Assembly (NCBI GenBank): GCA_007134695.1
Contig: SLKI01000015.1
Span: forward strand, 1 to 64,000
Reading direction: 5' to 3'
From: Balneolaceae bacterium
GTDB taxonomy: Bacteria > Bacteroidota > Rhodothermia > Balneolales > Balneolaceae
DNA: 64,000 nucleotides
The notes below the pieces were generated by a model. That model saw nothing but the letters and a program-made list of their open reading frames with translations. It was not told the origin of the DNA and searched no databases. The position numbers were made by a program, and so were the translations under genes. This document shows positions 24,358-33,456 of the stretch, one piece after another (position 1 is the stretch's first letter; the number at the start of each line of letters is the position of its first letter).

Positions 24358-24669
24358 TTACGTATTCCAATTTCTAACACACCATTTGTATGCAGTAAAC
24401 CATTCTTTCTTCAGGTCTAATTTACCTTTAATTTTCTCCTTATGTTTTTCCACGGTCCGAGGAGAGATATCCAATTCTGAGGCAATCTCTTTAGCCGTTT
24501 TCTGTTTTGCAATAAGTTCCAATACTTGAATTTGCCGTTTCGTCAGGATATCCAGGGCTTGTTCTTTGGTTATTTCTCCATCTTCTGATGACTGATTTTT
24601 ATTGTCGCCCTTTGCTCCATCCAAACGCTTCCCTTTTCCGGACGAAGAATCGTTCTTCCTTTTCTTCAT
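24358..24669 (-). CDS. HTH-only LuxR-type regulator, module copy 2
   Basis: 103 residues: a charged low-complexity tail beginning MKKRKNDSS, then a LuxR HTH at about residues 40-97 (LTKRQIQVLELIAKQKTAKE, then IASELDISPRTVEKHKEKI). Like its paralogue it lacks any sensory domain. A ribosome site (CCGGAGG) lies just upstream. The start is 109 bases from the decarboxylase stop, the same spacing as in copy 1. Probably controls the peptide and propeller genes that follow. Confidence 0.82.
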   Translation of the reverse strand: MKKRKNDSSSGKGKRLDGAKGDNKNQSSEDGEITKEQALDILTKRQIQVLELIAKQKTAKEIASELDISPRTVEKHKEKIKGKLDLKKEWFTAYKWCVRNWNT

Positions 24670-24777
24670 AAATCCTCCGGTTTAAATTGACGTTTTAGCC
24701 TGCCTTATATATTCAAGAGACATGAACCACCTGATTGTTACAAAATTTATGATTAGAAAAGCCTAATATTTATAAAT

Positions 24778-26325
24778 TCACACTGCTTTTCCTGCCAACG
24801 CTTCCAGGCGCTCCAGGATCTCTCCGGCAAAAGAGTGGTGCTCCGGCTTCATCAGCACGCTGCGCAGGATTGCAACCTGTTCACCGTCGGACTCATATTC
24901 GGGGTGCAGGCGGCAGAAGTGGTCAGCCGAAACGCTGCAAAGGCTCAGGTAGAGCCGGCTCTCCGGATCGTTCATCCCCCGCTGCATCACCTGCCTTGAA
25001 AGGCGGCTCACCCCGGAGGTTTTTTTCTCACCCGGTACCGGAAAATAGGTGACGATGTCGAGCTCCGGTTCGGTGTAAGGTCTGTAGCTTTCGGACTCTG
25101 TCAGCTCTGCATGCAGGGCCATCGCCGCCCGGCGGCATTCCAATAATACTCCGACCAGGCCGGCTGGTTCGCCAGCTCCACCGGAACGCCCGGGCCCCTC
25201 CGCACCTGACTCCACATCTTTATTGTCATTTCCGGCCCCACTGTCTCCACCATGCCCCTCCCTTCTGTCAGCTTCAAAATCCTCAGCTGGAGCACCATCC
25301 GCACGATCCGCTCCACCTTTAAGCGGCAGAAGCTCGAGCGTCAGCCACAGCCCGGCGGCCGAGGCGCCGGCACGGGAACACTCCAGGGTGATCTCGCCCA
25401 GATGAAGGTCGTCGGAAGTAAAATAGGTATAGGGAGAGTCATGCTTGTAGAATCTGCCGACGTCCGGGTCTTTGAAGAGCACACTGCCGCAACCATAAGG
25501 CTGCAGGCCGTGTTTATGAGGGTCGATCACAATGCTGTCGGCCTCTCCGATCAGTTCCCACGGGTCAGAACGGATTCCTTCCCGGCCGGCCAGTAGTTTG
25601 TAAAATCCGCCGTAAGCCGCATCTACATGAACCCGGATCTCCCGCTCACGCGCCCAGGGCAGAAGCCGGTCGAGCGGCTCCACCCGGCCCAGCCCCGTCG
25701 TACCCAGCGTCACCACGAGCGTCCCGATCTCATCCGCCTTCGCGTCGAGAAACTCCAGATCCGGATTCCCCTCCGCATCGACAGGTACTGTGATGTGAGG
25801 AATGCCGAGCACCCGGCTCATCCGCTCATGCGTGTAGTGGGCCTGCCCGGTCGAGGCGACCGCTTTGCCCGGATGCAGTTCCCGGCCGATCCACAACGCT
25901 TCGAGATTGGCAACCGTCCCGCCCGAAGTCAGGTGGCCGAGAAATGATTCTCCATAACCGGCCATCCGGGCCAGCTTCGCCACTACCTCCTTCTCCATTT
26001 CGGATGTGGGAGGGCCTCCGTCAAGGGCGTGGTTGTTCGGATTGATCGTCATTGCCAGAGTCCAGGCAAGCCAGGCGACAGGATGAGGCGGTTTGAGCAT
26101 CTGGCCTGCATAAAGGGGATGGTGAAACGGATAGTTGCCTTCGAGCCGCCTGGTAAACTCGAGAACCGCATCCTCCAGCCGCTCCGGTTCGATATTTGCC
26201 GTGCCGGAACCTTCTCCGACGTTGCGAACGGCTTTCTCCAGATCAAAAGAGCTGCGCCAACGGTCAAGCCGCTTAAGCGCCTTTTCCAGAATCGGCAGAT
26301 AGGGTGCGAATTCATTTGCAAACAT
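24778..26325 (-). CDS. Pyridoxal-phosphate-dependent group II amino acid decarboxylase
   Basis: 515 residues of the glutamate/aspartate/aromatic amino acid decarboxylase superfamily. The PLP lysine is Lys271 in DPHKHG, the cofactor-stacking and Asp region is VHVDAAYGGFY (about residues 232-242), and LTSGGTVANLEALW binds phosphate. The substrate cannot be set by eye; aspartate or tyrosine/glutamate are possible. Odd point: a low-complexity Gly/Asp/Ala/Glu-rich insert of about 50 residues (about 337-388) interrupts the C-terminal part. Its last 42 codons are duplicated at 21233. DUF3078 lies 13 bases upstream, possibly in the same transcript. Confidence 0.88.
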   Translation of the reverse strand: MFANEFAPYLPILEKALKRLDRWRSSFDLEKAVRNVGEGSGTANIEPERLEDAVLEFTRRLEGNYPFHHPLYAGQMLKPPHPVAWLAWTLAMTINPNNHALDGGPPTSEMEKEVVAKLARMAGYGESFLGHLTSGGTVANLEALWIGRELHPGKAVASTGQAHYTHERMSRVLGIPHITVPVDAEGNPDLEFLDAKADEIGTLVVTLGTTGLGRVEPLDRLLPWAREREIRVHVDAAYGGFYKLLAGREGIRSDPWELIGEADSIVIDPHKHGLQPYGCGSVLFKDPDVGRFYKHDSPYTYFTSDDLHLGEITLECSRAGASAAGLWLTLELLPLKGGADRADGAPAEDFEADRREGHGGDSGAGNDNKDVESGAEGPGRSGGAGEPAGLVGVLLECRRAAMALHAELTESESYRPYTEPELDIVTYFPVPGEKKTSGVSRLSRQVMQRGMNDPESRLYLSLCSVSADHFCRLHPEYESDGEQVAILRSVLMKPEHHSFAGEILERLEALAGKAV

Positions 26326-26338
26326 ACAGGTCGGATTG

Positions 26339-27247
26339 TCAGCGTGATACCAGGTTGACCGTCAACCCTGCCGACAGCACCTGGCTCACCTGAAGCCTTT
26401 CGGAAAAATCGTCGTCGTAGATCATTTCGAACTGAAGTGTCATCTGCAAGTAGTTGTTGATTCGGCCAACGAGTTGATTGGAAATCAACAGATCGGTGCG
26501 GCGCAGTGGACGGTTGAGATTGGTAAACGTTTCGAGATAACCGGTGTAGCGCACATTCTCCATAATCTCGGTGTCTACATTGATCCCAAAAGTAAAACCG
26601 GCCTCGTTAAAAAACCGCTCTCCCGGATCCAGTCCATACCGTTTCGACAGGGCCGTGTCACGGACAAAAGTCTGCTTCAGGCCGAGGCCCGCCTCCACCG
26701 AGAATGCCTCCGTCGGAATATAGGCAACTCCAACGTTTTGCGTCATATAGGCCGGGGCCAAAAAATCGGAAATCAGAATATCCTCCCCTTCCGGGCCCTC
26801 GCCATAACGGAAACCGCGCCCGAACTGCGATTCGAAATTGATGTTGGAATAGACACTGAAATCAACAGCTTCATCTCCAAGATCATAGAGAAACCGGTTT
26901 CTCAGCGAGATGCGGTCGTCGGTTTTCCGGACTCCCTCATCCTGGAGTCTCGACTCCCCATATCGGGTATGAAGCTGCATCGAGTAGGAGAACTCTCCGC
27001 TCCGGTAGTGGCTGGTCAGCCGGGAAGAACCGACTGCACTCAGGCTGTTGACTCCGCCCTTCGACCAGTTGGAATAGGCAGCCTGGGTGCCGTTCAGGGC
27101 GGCAATCCACTGCACCGTCCAGCCATCCAGCGTGTCCGGAGGAGCCAGATCTCCGGCTTTGGCTTCAGTAGATGCAAGGACGAACAGTAACAGGGCCAAA
27201 ATCCCGGCGAGTGCAGGTAGTTGTCCAGATAATCGCTCAATCTCCAT
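26339..27247 (-). CDS. DUF3078 outer-membrane beta-barrel protein
   Basis: 302 residues from ATG 27247 (MEIERLSGQL), which opens a signal peptide ending in EAKA. The frame is open 28 codons earlier, but that part lacks signal character. The family's N-terminal block appears as AALNGTQAAYSNWSKGGVNS, followed by repeated amphipathic strands with aromatic ends, as in outer-membrane barrels. Role unknown. It precedes the decarboxylase gene by 13 bases and follows pyrR by 111 bases. Confidence 0.82.
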   Translation of the reverse strand: MEIERLSGQLPALAGILALLLFVLASTEAKAGDLAPPDTLDGWTVQWIAALNGTQAAYSNWSKGGVNSLSAVGSSRLTSHYRSGEFSYSMQLHTRYGESRLQDEGVRKTDDRISLRNRFLYDLGDEAVDFSVYSNINFESQFGRGFRYGEGPEGEDILISDFLAPAYMTQNVGVAYIPTEAFSVEAGLGLKQTFVRDTALSKRYGLDPGERFFNEAGFTFGINVDTEIMENVRYTGYLETFTNLNRPLRRTDLLISNQLVGRINNYLQMTLQFEMIYDDDFSERLQVSQVLSAGLTVNLVSR

Positions 27248-27358
27248 TTGATCAACAGTTAGATTCGGTTGATGTAAACTAAATTCAGATGATTGCCCAT
27301 CTATCTTTTTTGCAGTAGGTACAACGTTCAAATTGCAACCGGTACTGCAAGCGGCAGA

Positions 27359-27883
27359 TCAGTCTTCCTGTCTTTTATACAGGTAGACGTGGTCAGCTCT
27401 CTCATTCTGAACCGTCATCTCCACATGTTCGTTCGGTTTGGTCGGGATCTCCATACCGGAAAATGAAGAGTGAATCGGCAGAGAGCGGTGCCCCCGGTCG
27501 ATCAGAACGGCAGTATAGACGTTGGCAGAATCTTCCCCGATAAGCTGTTTCATAGCCGAAAACATCGTACGTCCGGAAAACATCACATCATCGACCAGCA
27601 GTATAAATGAATGGTCAATATCTTCATCATTTTTGATCTCTTCGGCATCCCCGGCGGCCTGATCCACTCTCAGGTTGTAGATCCCCATATCCTTCAGCCC
27701 CAGGGTTGCAAGCTGCTCATAAATTTCACGGGCAAGGGCCAATCCCCGTTCATTCAGCCCAACAAGGCAGATCCGCTGATCCTTGACTTTTTCCGCCACC
27801 TGGCAAGCGATCCGTTTGACCGTCCTGCGAATGCGGCCGGAATCCATCAGCACCAGTTTTTTTTCATTCTTTCCCACCGGCAA
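27359..27883 (-). CDS. pyrR: PyrR-type phosphoribosyltransferase
   Basis: The PRPP-binding loop ILLVDDVMFSGRTMFSA and the N-terminal IRRTVKRIA and LVGLNERGLALA blocks are those of PyrR, the uracil phosphoribosyltransferase and pyrimidine regulator. 174 residues, normal. Start choice: TTG (27883) or GTG (27877) gives the family length; ATG 27847 would clip the usual first strand. I see no pyrimidine-type attenuator in the window, so here it may act mainly as an enzyme. Confidence 0.82.
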   Translation of the reverse strand: MPVGKNEKKLVLMDSGRIRRTVKRIACQVAEKVKDQRICLVGLNERGLALAREIYEQLATLGLKDMGIYNLRVDQAAGDAEEIKNDEDIDHSFILLVDDVMFSGRTMFSAMKQLIGEDSANVYTAVLIDRGHRSLPIHSSFSGMEIPTKPNEHVEMTVQNERADHVYLYKRQED

Positions 27884-28056
27884 TCGGGTTTGATTTTAGA
27901 GTAGCTCTAATCTATCCAATTTTGCTACATAATGTGAAACAGAATGTGTGCAAGAAACGTTGTAAGTATTGAGACATGATTGCTCAAGTGAGAGAATCGG
28001 TTCTCATGAATAAACAACCATCATCAAAACCTGTATTTGCAAATCGGAGGGTACCT

Positions 28057-28335
28057 ATGAATAGAATGAAAAAGTTCTTGCTGATCACCGGAACATTCGT
28101 AACCGGAATTGCCGCGGGAATGTTGTTATCACCCAATTCTGGAAAAGAGAACTTGCGCAAATTCCGCGAGAGTTCTCGCGATGCTACCGACTGGGCCGAG
28201 AGAAAAGGAAAAGAGCTGGCCACCCGAGGAGAAGAATTGGTCTCCAAAGGGGAGGAGTTGATGGCCAGAGGAGAAGAGAAAGCCCAGGAGCTATCCGATC
28301 GTTTTAAAAAAGAGGTGAAAAAGCACTCCTCATAA
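28057..28335 (+). CDS. YtxH-domain protein, membrane-anchored
   Basis: 92 residues. The start is fixed by a strong ribosome site (CGGAGG, 6 bases before ATG 28057); the frame is open from 27976 but lacks such a site. One membrane segment (FLLITGTFVTGIAAGMLL) followed by SPNSGKENLRKFRE is the YtxH signature, then a charged amphipathic helix with the repeat (K/A)GEEL(V/M/A). Such small proteins are linked to envelope or general stress. Divergent from pyrR. Confidence 0.8.
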   Translation: MNRMKKFLLITGTFVTGIAAGMLLSPNSGKENLRKFRESSRDATDWAERKGKELATRGEELVSKGEELMARGEEKAQELSDRFKKEVKKHSS

Positions 28336-28365
28336 GGTAGTTCTTCTACTCATATCAGGGCATTT

Positions 28366-28410
28366 TTTCGCTCATGCCGGGGGTGGTTCTCCGCCCCTTC
28401 AAGAGCGAAA
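28366..28410 (+). other. Two-part hairpin after the YtxH gene
   Basis: The outer stem TTTCGCTC (28366-28373) pairs with GAGCGAAA (28403-28410). The inner stem GGGGTGG (28380-28386) pairs with CCGCCCC (28391-28397) around TTCT. No T tract follows on either strand, so it is not a standard terminator. It may stabilise the 3' end of the mRNA. Confidence 0.4.
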
Positions 28411-28507
28411 CTCCACTCGGTCGTAGTTTAAATTAACAGTTCGTTTTAATGAAGTTTGCAACCGGAATTTTTCCGGAATGAGAGGAGTTTGTCAGGTGAT
28501 TTCATTC

Positions 28508-28538
28508 TTGATTGGTTTGCAACACATTTCTATCTTTG
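28508..28538 (+). promoter_or_regulatory. Promoter of the tRNA-Gln gene
   Basis: TTG (28508-28510) and TATCTTTG (28531-28538) with 20 bases between fit the Bacteroidota -33 TTG / -7 TAnnTTTG promoter. The tRNA begins 24 bases further on. This is the best example of this promoter type in the window. Confidence 0.7.
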
Positions 28539-28561
28539 GTGTCTGTCAAATTTATTGACAT

Positions 28562-28632
28562 TGCCCGGTCGTCTAATGGCAGGACAGCTGGTTTTGGTCC
28601 AGTCAGTGGGGGTTCGAATCCTCCCCGGGCAA
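28562..28632 (+). tRNA. tRNA-Gln (anticodon TTG)
   Basis: A full cloverleaf can be drawn. Acceptor TGCCCGG pairs with CCGGGCA, the D stem is GTC/GAC, and the anticodon stem GCTGG/CCAGT encloses loop TTTTGGT with anticodon TTG at 28594-28596. The T stem GGGGG/CCTCC has loop TTCGAAT, and the discriminator is A. The 3' CCA is not encoded. Confidence 0.95.
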
Positions 28633-28755
28633 CGAATTCAGACGCCCCGGTTTTTCCGGTAATTTTTTGTTGAGCAGTCTCCTGGGGACTTCTGAAATAA
28701 AGGATGCCTGTAAAGCCATCCTTTTTGTTTTATAAACTCATGATACCAGGATAGC

Positions 28756-29688
28756 TTGGATACGCCATTAGCAATATTTGCCGGAAGAAGCAATTTGGCT
28801 TTGGCAAGAGCGGTCGCTGAAAGATACGGCACCGGCCTTGGCAATGTGACCATTAAATCTTTTTCCGATGGCGAGCTCTACGTCAAGTATGAGCAGAGTA
28901 TCCGGGGCGAAGATGTTTTTGTGATTCAATCGACACCACCGCCCGGCGACAACATCGTCGAGCTGCTGTTGCTGCTTGATGCGGCCAAACGGGCGTCGGT
29001 CAAACGGGTTACCGCTGTTATCCCCTATTTCGGGTATGCACGGCAGGACCGCAAGGATCGGCCGAGGGTGTCGATCGCATCCAAATTGATGGCCAATGTT
29101 CTTTCAAAAGCTGGAGCCGACCGTATTCTGACGATGGATCTGCATGCAGATCAGATCCAGGGTTTTTTCGACATTCCGGTCGACCATCTGTACGCAAGCC
29201 GGATTTTCGTCGACTATTTTACCGAAAATCCAATTGAAAACCTGGTTGTGGTGGCCCCCGATGTCGGAAGTATCAAAATGGCTCGTTCCTACTCAAAGAA
29301 GCTGGGAGCCGGGCTGGCGTTTATCGACAAAAGACGCCCCAAACAGAATGTGGCCGAGATCATGAATATTATCGGTGAGGTGTCTGGCAAACATGTATTA
29401 ATTGTCGACGACCTGGTCGATACGGCCGGGACACTGACCAACGCTGCAGTTGCTCTTAAGGAGCGGGGCGCATTAAGTGTTCAGGCCACTTGTACACACC
29501 CGATCCTGTCGGGGCCGGCTTATCAGCGGATCGAAGATTCACCGATCGATAAATTGCTGGTGACCGATACGGTACCGCTGAGAAAACCGTCACAAAAAAT
29601 CAATGTATTAAGTGTGGCAGGAATTTTTGCTGAAGCGATCCAGCGTATCCATACCAATGATACAATCAGCGCACTTTTTGACGATTAG
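28756..29688 (+). CDS. prs: Ribose-phosphate pyrophosphokinase
   Basis: Makes PRPP from ribose 5-phosphate and ATP for nucleotide, His and Trp synthesis. 310 residues. Conserved blocks are seen: FSDGELYVKY, PYFGYARQDRKD, TMDLHADQIQGFFDIPVDHL and the PRPP loop LIVDDLVDTAGTL. The start codon is TTG, six bases after AGGA; no ATG or GTG is available in frame without losing the N-terminal strand. It is followed 36 bases later by rplY, with pth and hppA beyond. Confidence 0.95.
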   Translation: MDTPLAIFAGRSNLALARAVAERYGTGLGNVTIKSFSDGELYVKYEQSIRGEDVFVIQSTPPPGDNIVELLLLLDAAKRASVKRVTAVIPYFGYARQDRKDRPRVSIASKLMANVLSKAGADRILTMDLHADQIQGFFDIPVDHLYASRIFVDYFTENPIENLVVVAPDVGSIKMARSYSKKLGAGLAFIDKRRPKQNVAEIMNIIGEVSGKHVLIVDDLVDTAGTLTNAAVALKERGALSVQATCTHPILSGPAYQRIEDSPIDKLLVTDTVPLRKPSQKINVLSVAGIFAEAIQRIHTNDTISALFDD

Positions 29689-29724
29689 AAGAGTTTTTCA
29701 ACACATACATAATGTTTAGAAGTC

Positions 29725-30444
29725 ATGACCAAGCCAGATGTAATACCATTAGAAGGTGAAAAGAGGGATACCGGAAAAAGAAGTTCTTCAAAACTTCGCG
29801 AAGAGATGCGGGTTCCCGCTGTTCTTTATGGACCGGAAATTGAAAAGAATATCCATTTTCACGTCGACGAACTGAAACTCGAAGAGATTCTTTCTACCAG
29901 CCAGACCAAGCTTCAGGAACTGAAGGTTGACGGCAAAACCTACAACACCTTGCTGAAACGCGTCGAGTATGATCCGATAACAGACCGGCCGCTTCATGTG
30001 GATTTCTACGTGCTGGCAGAAAACCGCAGAGTTACTTTGCGGGTACCGGTTCGGCTTAAAGGAACACCGGTTGGCGTAGTCGACGGAGGCGGAAGGGTTT
30101 TCCAGCCACTCCGCATCGTTCGGGTCAACGTGCTTCCGGAAAAGATACCGGCTCAGTTCGAAATCGATATCAGCGACCTGGAGATCGGTGACTCGGTCAA
30201 GGTGGAAGAACTCGATATGGAGGGGATCACTCCAATGGACGACCCGTCCCGGACCATCGTAACCATCACACCTCCGAAGTCGGAAGAAGTATTTACAACG
30301 ACGGTTCCTGTCGAAGAGGAAGAGCTCGACGAAGAAGAGCTGCTCGAAGGCGAAGAGGCCGAAGTCGCCGAAGGCGAAGAAGCTCCGGAAGGAGAAGAGG
30401 CCACTGGCGAAGAAGGCGACGAGGACGAGGAAGAGTCCAAATAA
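29725..30444 (+). CDS. rplY: 50S ribosomal protein L25, CTC/TL5 type
   Basis: Binds 5S rRNA. 239 residues with the N-terminal L25 domain (about 1-95) and the C-terminal TL5/CTC beta domain (about 100-185: VPVRLKGTPVGVVDGGG). A long acidic Glu-rich tail (about 190-239) is typical of this form in the FCB group. The order prs-rplY-pth is common in bacteria. pth starts within 31 bases. Confidence 0.94.
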   Translation: MTKPDVIPLEGEKRDTGKRSSSKLREEMRVPAVLYGPEIEKNIHFHVDELKLEEILSTSQTKLQELKVDGKTYNTLLKRVEYDPITDRPLHVDFYVLAENRRVTLRVPVRLKGTPVGVVDGGGRVFQPLRIVRVNVLPEKIPAQFEIDISDLEIGDSVKVEELDMEGITPMDDPSRTIVTITPPKSEEVFTTTVPVEEEELDEEELLEGEEAEVAEGEEAPEGEEATGEEGDEDEEESK

Positions 30445-30475
30445 TCAACCGAACTCACACAACGGCTTGTGGGGA

Positions 30476-31033
30476 ATGTCACTTATTGCAGGATTGGGTA
30501 ATCCCGGCCGGGAATACGCCGGGACCCGGCATAATATCGGGTTTGAACTTGTCGACCGGCTGGCAGAAGTTTTATCGATACCGCTGCAGCCCGCCGGCGG
30601 CCTGTATATGGCCGGTGAAGGATCATTTAAAAGCAATCCTGTACAATTGATCAAGCCACTAACTTTTATGAACCGAAGCGGCAGTGCAATCAGGAAAGCT
30701 GTTAATCGGTTTCATACGCCTCTGGAAGAGTGTCTTGTCTGTTATGACGATATTAATCTGGAACCGGGCCGCATCAGGCTGCGCGCCAAAGGAAGTGCCG
30801 GAGGGCACAACGGCCTCACCAGTATTATACAATCGCTGCAGACCGATCAATTCCCTCGCCTCAGAATCGGCATCGGCAACAACTTTTCACGCGGCCGTCA
30901 ATCCGACTACGTTCTCTCACCTTTTACCAACGACGAGCGCAAGATCATGAACGAAACACTGGATTACGCAGTGGATGCGGTACTCGAGTTTATACGAAGC
31001 GGAATCGAACAAACCATGAATCGTTTTAATTAA
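30476..31033 (+). CDS. pth: Peptidyl-tRNA hydrolase
   Basis: Recycles peptidyl-tRNA released from stalled ribosomes. 185 residues from ATG 30476. Signatures: IAGLGNPGREYAGTRHNIGF with the catalytic His, PLTFMNRSG, CYDDINLEPGRIRLR and GSAGGHNGL. A TTG three codons earlier is an alternative start because GGGGA lies right against the ATG. Third gene of prs-rplY-pth; hppA starts 21 bases after its stop. Confidence 0.95.
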   Translation: MSLIAGLGNPGREYAGTRHNIGFELVDRLAEVLSIPLQPAGGLYMAGEGSFKSNPVQLIKPLTFMNRSGSAIRKAVNRFHTPLEECLVCYDDINLEPGRIRLRAKGSAGGHNGLTSIIQSLQTDQFPRLRIGIGNNFSRGRQSDYVLSPFTNDERKIMNETLDYAVDAVLEFIRSGIEQTMNRFN

Positions 31034-31054
31034 TCTTAATCAAACTCAATAACC

Positions 31055-33271
31055 ATGAGTACAATCTTCTATCTAATACCTGCTGCAGGATTGCTCGCTT
31101 TGCTGTTTACCTACATCAAATCGAGTTGGGTATCGAAACAGGATCAGGGTGATGAAAATATGGCCCGTATCGCCGGCCATATTTCCGAAGGAGCGATGGC
31201 GTTCCTCCGGGCAGAATATAAAACCCTGTCTATTTTTGTCATTCTGGTCGCGCTCCTTCTCGGCTACCAGGGGCACGTGACAGAAGGGTCTACATACATG
31301 ATCGCCGTCTCCTTTATTGTCGGCGCTATCTGTTCGGGCCTTGCCGGATTTATCGGAATGAAGGTAGCCACAAACGCCAACGTCCGAACTACCAACGCCG
31401 CGCGAAGAAGCCTTGGAGAGGCACTTCAGGTTGCTTTTTCAGGTGGATCGGTCATGGGTCTGGCTGTAGTCGGCCTCGGCGTACTGGGCCTCAGTCTTCT
31501 GTTCCTGCTCTTTGGATGGCAGTATGACCTTCACGGCCAGGTGACGGATGCCGATACTCAGACAGTACTCGCTCTGGTGATTACCGTCATCACAGGATTT
31601 TCGTTCGGAGCTTCCTCCATTGCACTCTTCGCACGTGTGGGCGGAGGAATCTACACCAAAGCGGCTGATGTGGGTGCAGACCTCGTTGGTAAAGTGGAAG
31701 CCGGTATACCGGAAGACCACCCGCTCAACCCTGCAACGATCGCCGACAATGTAGGCGACAATGTAGGTGATGTAGCCGGAATGGGAGCCGACCTTTTTGA
31801 ATCATTTGTGGGATCCATTATCGGTGCCATGGTTCTCGGAGCTGTCTTCTTTACCCTGTTTGAGGGAGAGGGCGGAGCCGCACTCGGAGGAATGAGTGGT
31901 GTCTACCTGCCGCTGCTTCTGGCTGCCACAGGTATCGTCACCTCCATCATCGGAACCCTGTTCGTTCGGGTCAAAGAGGAAGGCGGCGACCCGCACAAGG
32001 CTCTCAACATCGGTGAGTTCGGATCGGCTATATTGATGGCGGTGATCTTCTACTTTTTGATCACCTGGCTGCTCCCTTCGAGCTGGAGCTACAACGATCC
32101 GCTCTACGGCCGGGTATTTGAGTACACCTCTCTCGGTGTCTACATTTCTGTAATCATCGGCCTGTTCGCCGGCCTCGGCATCGGCCTTATTACCGAATAT
32201 TACACCGGGTTCGGTAAAAAGCCGGTTATCGGTATCGCCGAACAATCGATCACCGGCCACGCAACCAACATTATTTCGGGCCTTGGTGTCGGAATGCTCT
32301 CTACCGGAATTCCGATCCTTATTATCGCATTCGCAATCATGGCATCATTCCACCTGGCCGGGCTTTATGGAATTGCGATTGCCGCTGTCGGAATGCTCTC
32401 CAACACCGGAATTCAGCTTGCGGTAGACGCTTACGGACCGATCTCCGATAACGCCGGTGGAATCGCCGAGATGTCTGAACTTCCGCCGGAAGTTCGGGAG
32501 CGTACCGACCGTCTTGATGCGGTTGGCAACACGACAGCCGCCATCGGTAAAGGTTTTGCGATCGGTTCCGCCGCTTTGACAGCACTGGCACTCTTCGGCG
32601 CCTATATGACCTCGGCCGGTATCCAGAGCATTGATATCTCCGAAGCCAATGTAATGGCCGGGATCTTTGTCGGCGGTGTTTTGGCCTTTGTCTTTTCGGC
32701 GCTCTCGATGAACGCTGTGGGACGGGCTGCCAAATCGATGATTCAGGAAGTTCGGCGACAGTTCAACGAAATCGAACCACTCAAAAAGGCACTTGCCGTG
32801 ATGCGCAAGAACGAAGGCGTCGACCAGAAAGAGTGGTCAGATGAAGACAAAAAGACCTTCGAAGCTGCCCATGGAACCGCCGAATATAAAAAGTGTGTCG
32901 AGATTTCCACTCGGTCTGCCCTGCGCGAAATGATTGCACCGGGACTTCTGGCTGTAGCAGCTCCGGTAATCGTCGGATTTGTTTTCGGTCCGCAGGCACT
33001 TGGCGGACTCCTGGCTGGCGTCACTACAGTTGGTGTACTGATGGCGATCTTCCAGGCAAATGCAGGCGGTGCCTGGGACAATGCCAAAAAGATGATCGAA
33101 GCCGACATCCAGATCGACGGTGAGACCTACAGCAAAGGTTCCGATGCTCACAAAGCTTCGGTAACCGGCGACACGGTGGGTGATCCGCTCAAGGATACAT
33201 CCGGGCCTTCACTCAATATTCTGCTGAAGCTGATCGCCGTTATTGCACTGGTGATCGCCACGGCACTCTAA
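31055..33271 (+). CDS. hppA: K+-dependent membrane-bound ion-pumping pyrophosphatase
   Basis: Couples PPi hydrolysis to H+ and/or Na+ export. 738 residues and about 16 membrane segments. Catalytic signatures: [20 protein letters not shown], the DNVGDNVGD acidic motif, and the C-terminal [20 protein letters not shown]. The K+ marker is Ala495 in GNTTAA (K+-independent enzymes have Lys there), so it should be K+-stimulated. Whether it pumps H+, Na+ or both cannot be told by eye. It lies 21 bases after pth, and a strong terminator follows 124 bases after its stop. Confidence 0.94.
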   Translation: MSTIFYLIPAAGLLALLFTYIKSSWVSKQDQGDENMARIAGHISEGAMAFLRAEYKTLSIFVILVALLLGYQGHVTEGSTYMIAVSFIVGAICSGLAGFIGMKVATNANVRTTNAARRSLGEALQVAFSGGSVMGLAVVGLGVLGLSLLFLLFGWQYDLHGQVTDADTQTVLALVITVITGFSFGASSIALFARVGGGIYTKAADVGADLVGKVEAGIPEDHPLNPATIADNVGDNVGDVAGMGADLFESFVGSIIGAMVLGAVFFTLFEGEGGAALGGMSGVYLPLLLAATGIVTSIIGTLFVRVKEEGGDPHKALNIGEFGSAILMAVIFYFLITWLLPSSWSYNDPLYGRVFEYTSLGVYISVIIGLFAGLGIGLITEYYTGFGKKPVIGIAEQSITGHATNIISGLGVGMLSTGIPILIIAFAIMASFHLAGLYGIAIAAVGMLSNTGIQLAVDAYGPISDNAGGIAEMSELPPEVRERTDRLDAVGNTTAAIGKGFAIGSAALTALALFGAYMTSAGIQSIDISEANVMAGIFVGGVLAFVFSALSMNAVGRAAKSMIQEVRRQFNEIEPLKKALAVMRKNEGVDQKEWSDEDKKTFEAAHGTAEYKKCVEISTRSALREMIAPGLLAVAAPVIVGFVFGPQALGGLLAGVTTVGVLMAIFQANAGGAWDNAKKMIEADIQIDGETYSKGSDAHKASVTGDTVGDPLKDTSGPSLNILLKLIAVIALVIATAL

Positions 33272-33395
33272 GAGAGGGCCTCGGAGGGTTCATCAAATCA
33301 GAGCTGCAGGAATGTTCTGATGCGGTAGAAAATCAGCTCTCAGCGTGCCGGTCGAACTGTTAGAATAAGGTGACAACGGCACGAAAAAGAATCAG

Positions 33396-33429
33396 CCCCG
33401 GGGGATATAACCCCGGGGTTTTTTATTTT
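33396..33429 (+). terminator. Terminator after hppA
   Basis: An 8-bp GC stem, CCCCGGGG (33396-33403) with CCCCGGGG (33411-33418), has loop GATATAA and is followed by TTTTTTTATTTTAT. Upstream, GTGCCG (33345-33350) and CGGCAC (33377-33382) can form a further stem. The terminator ends about 28 bases before the next gene's ATG. Confidence 0.9.
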
Positions 33430-33456
33430 ATACAAGCTTATTTTATTTGTGACATC

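Noticed and set aside
19296-24669. An insertion sequence or integron behind the module duplication
   Set aside because: No transposase, terminal inverted repeats or integrase occur in the stretch; the duplicated decarboxylase tail points to homologous or illegitimate recombination instead.
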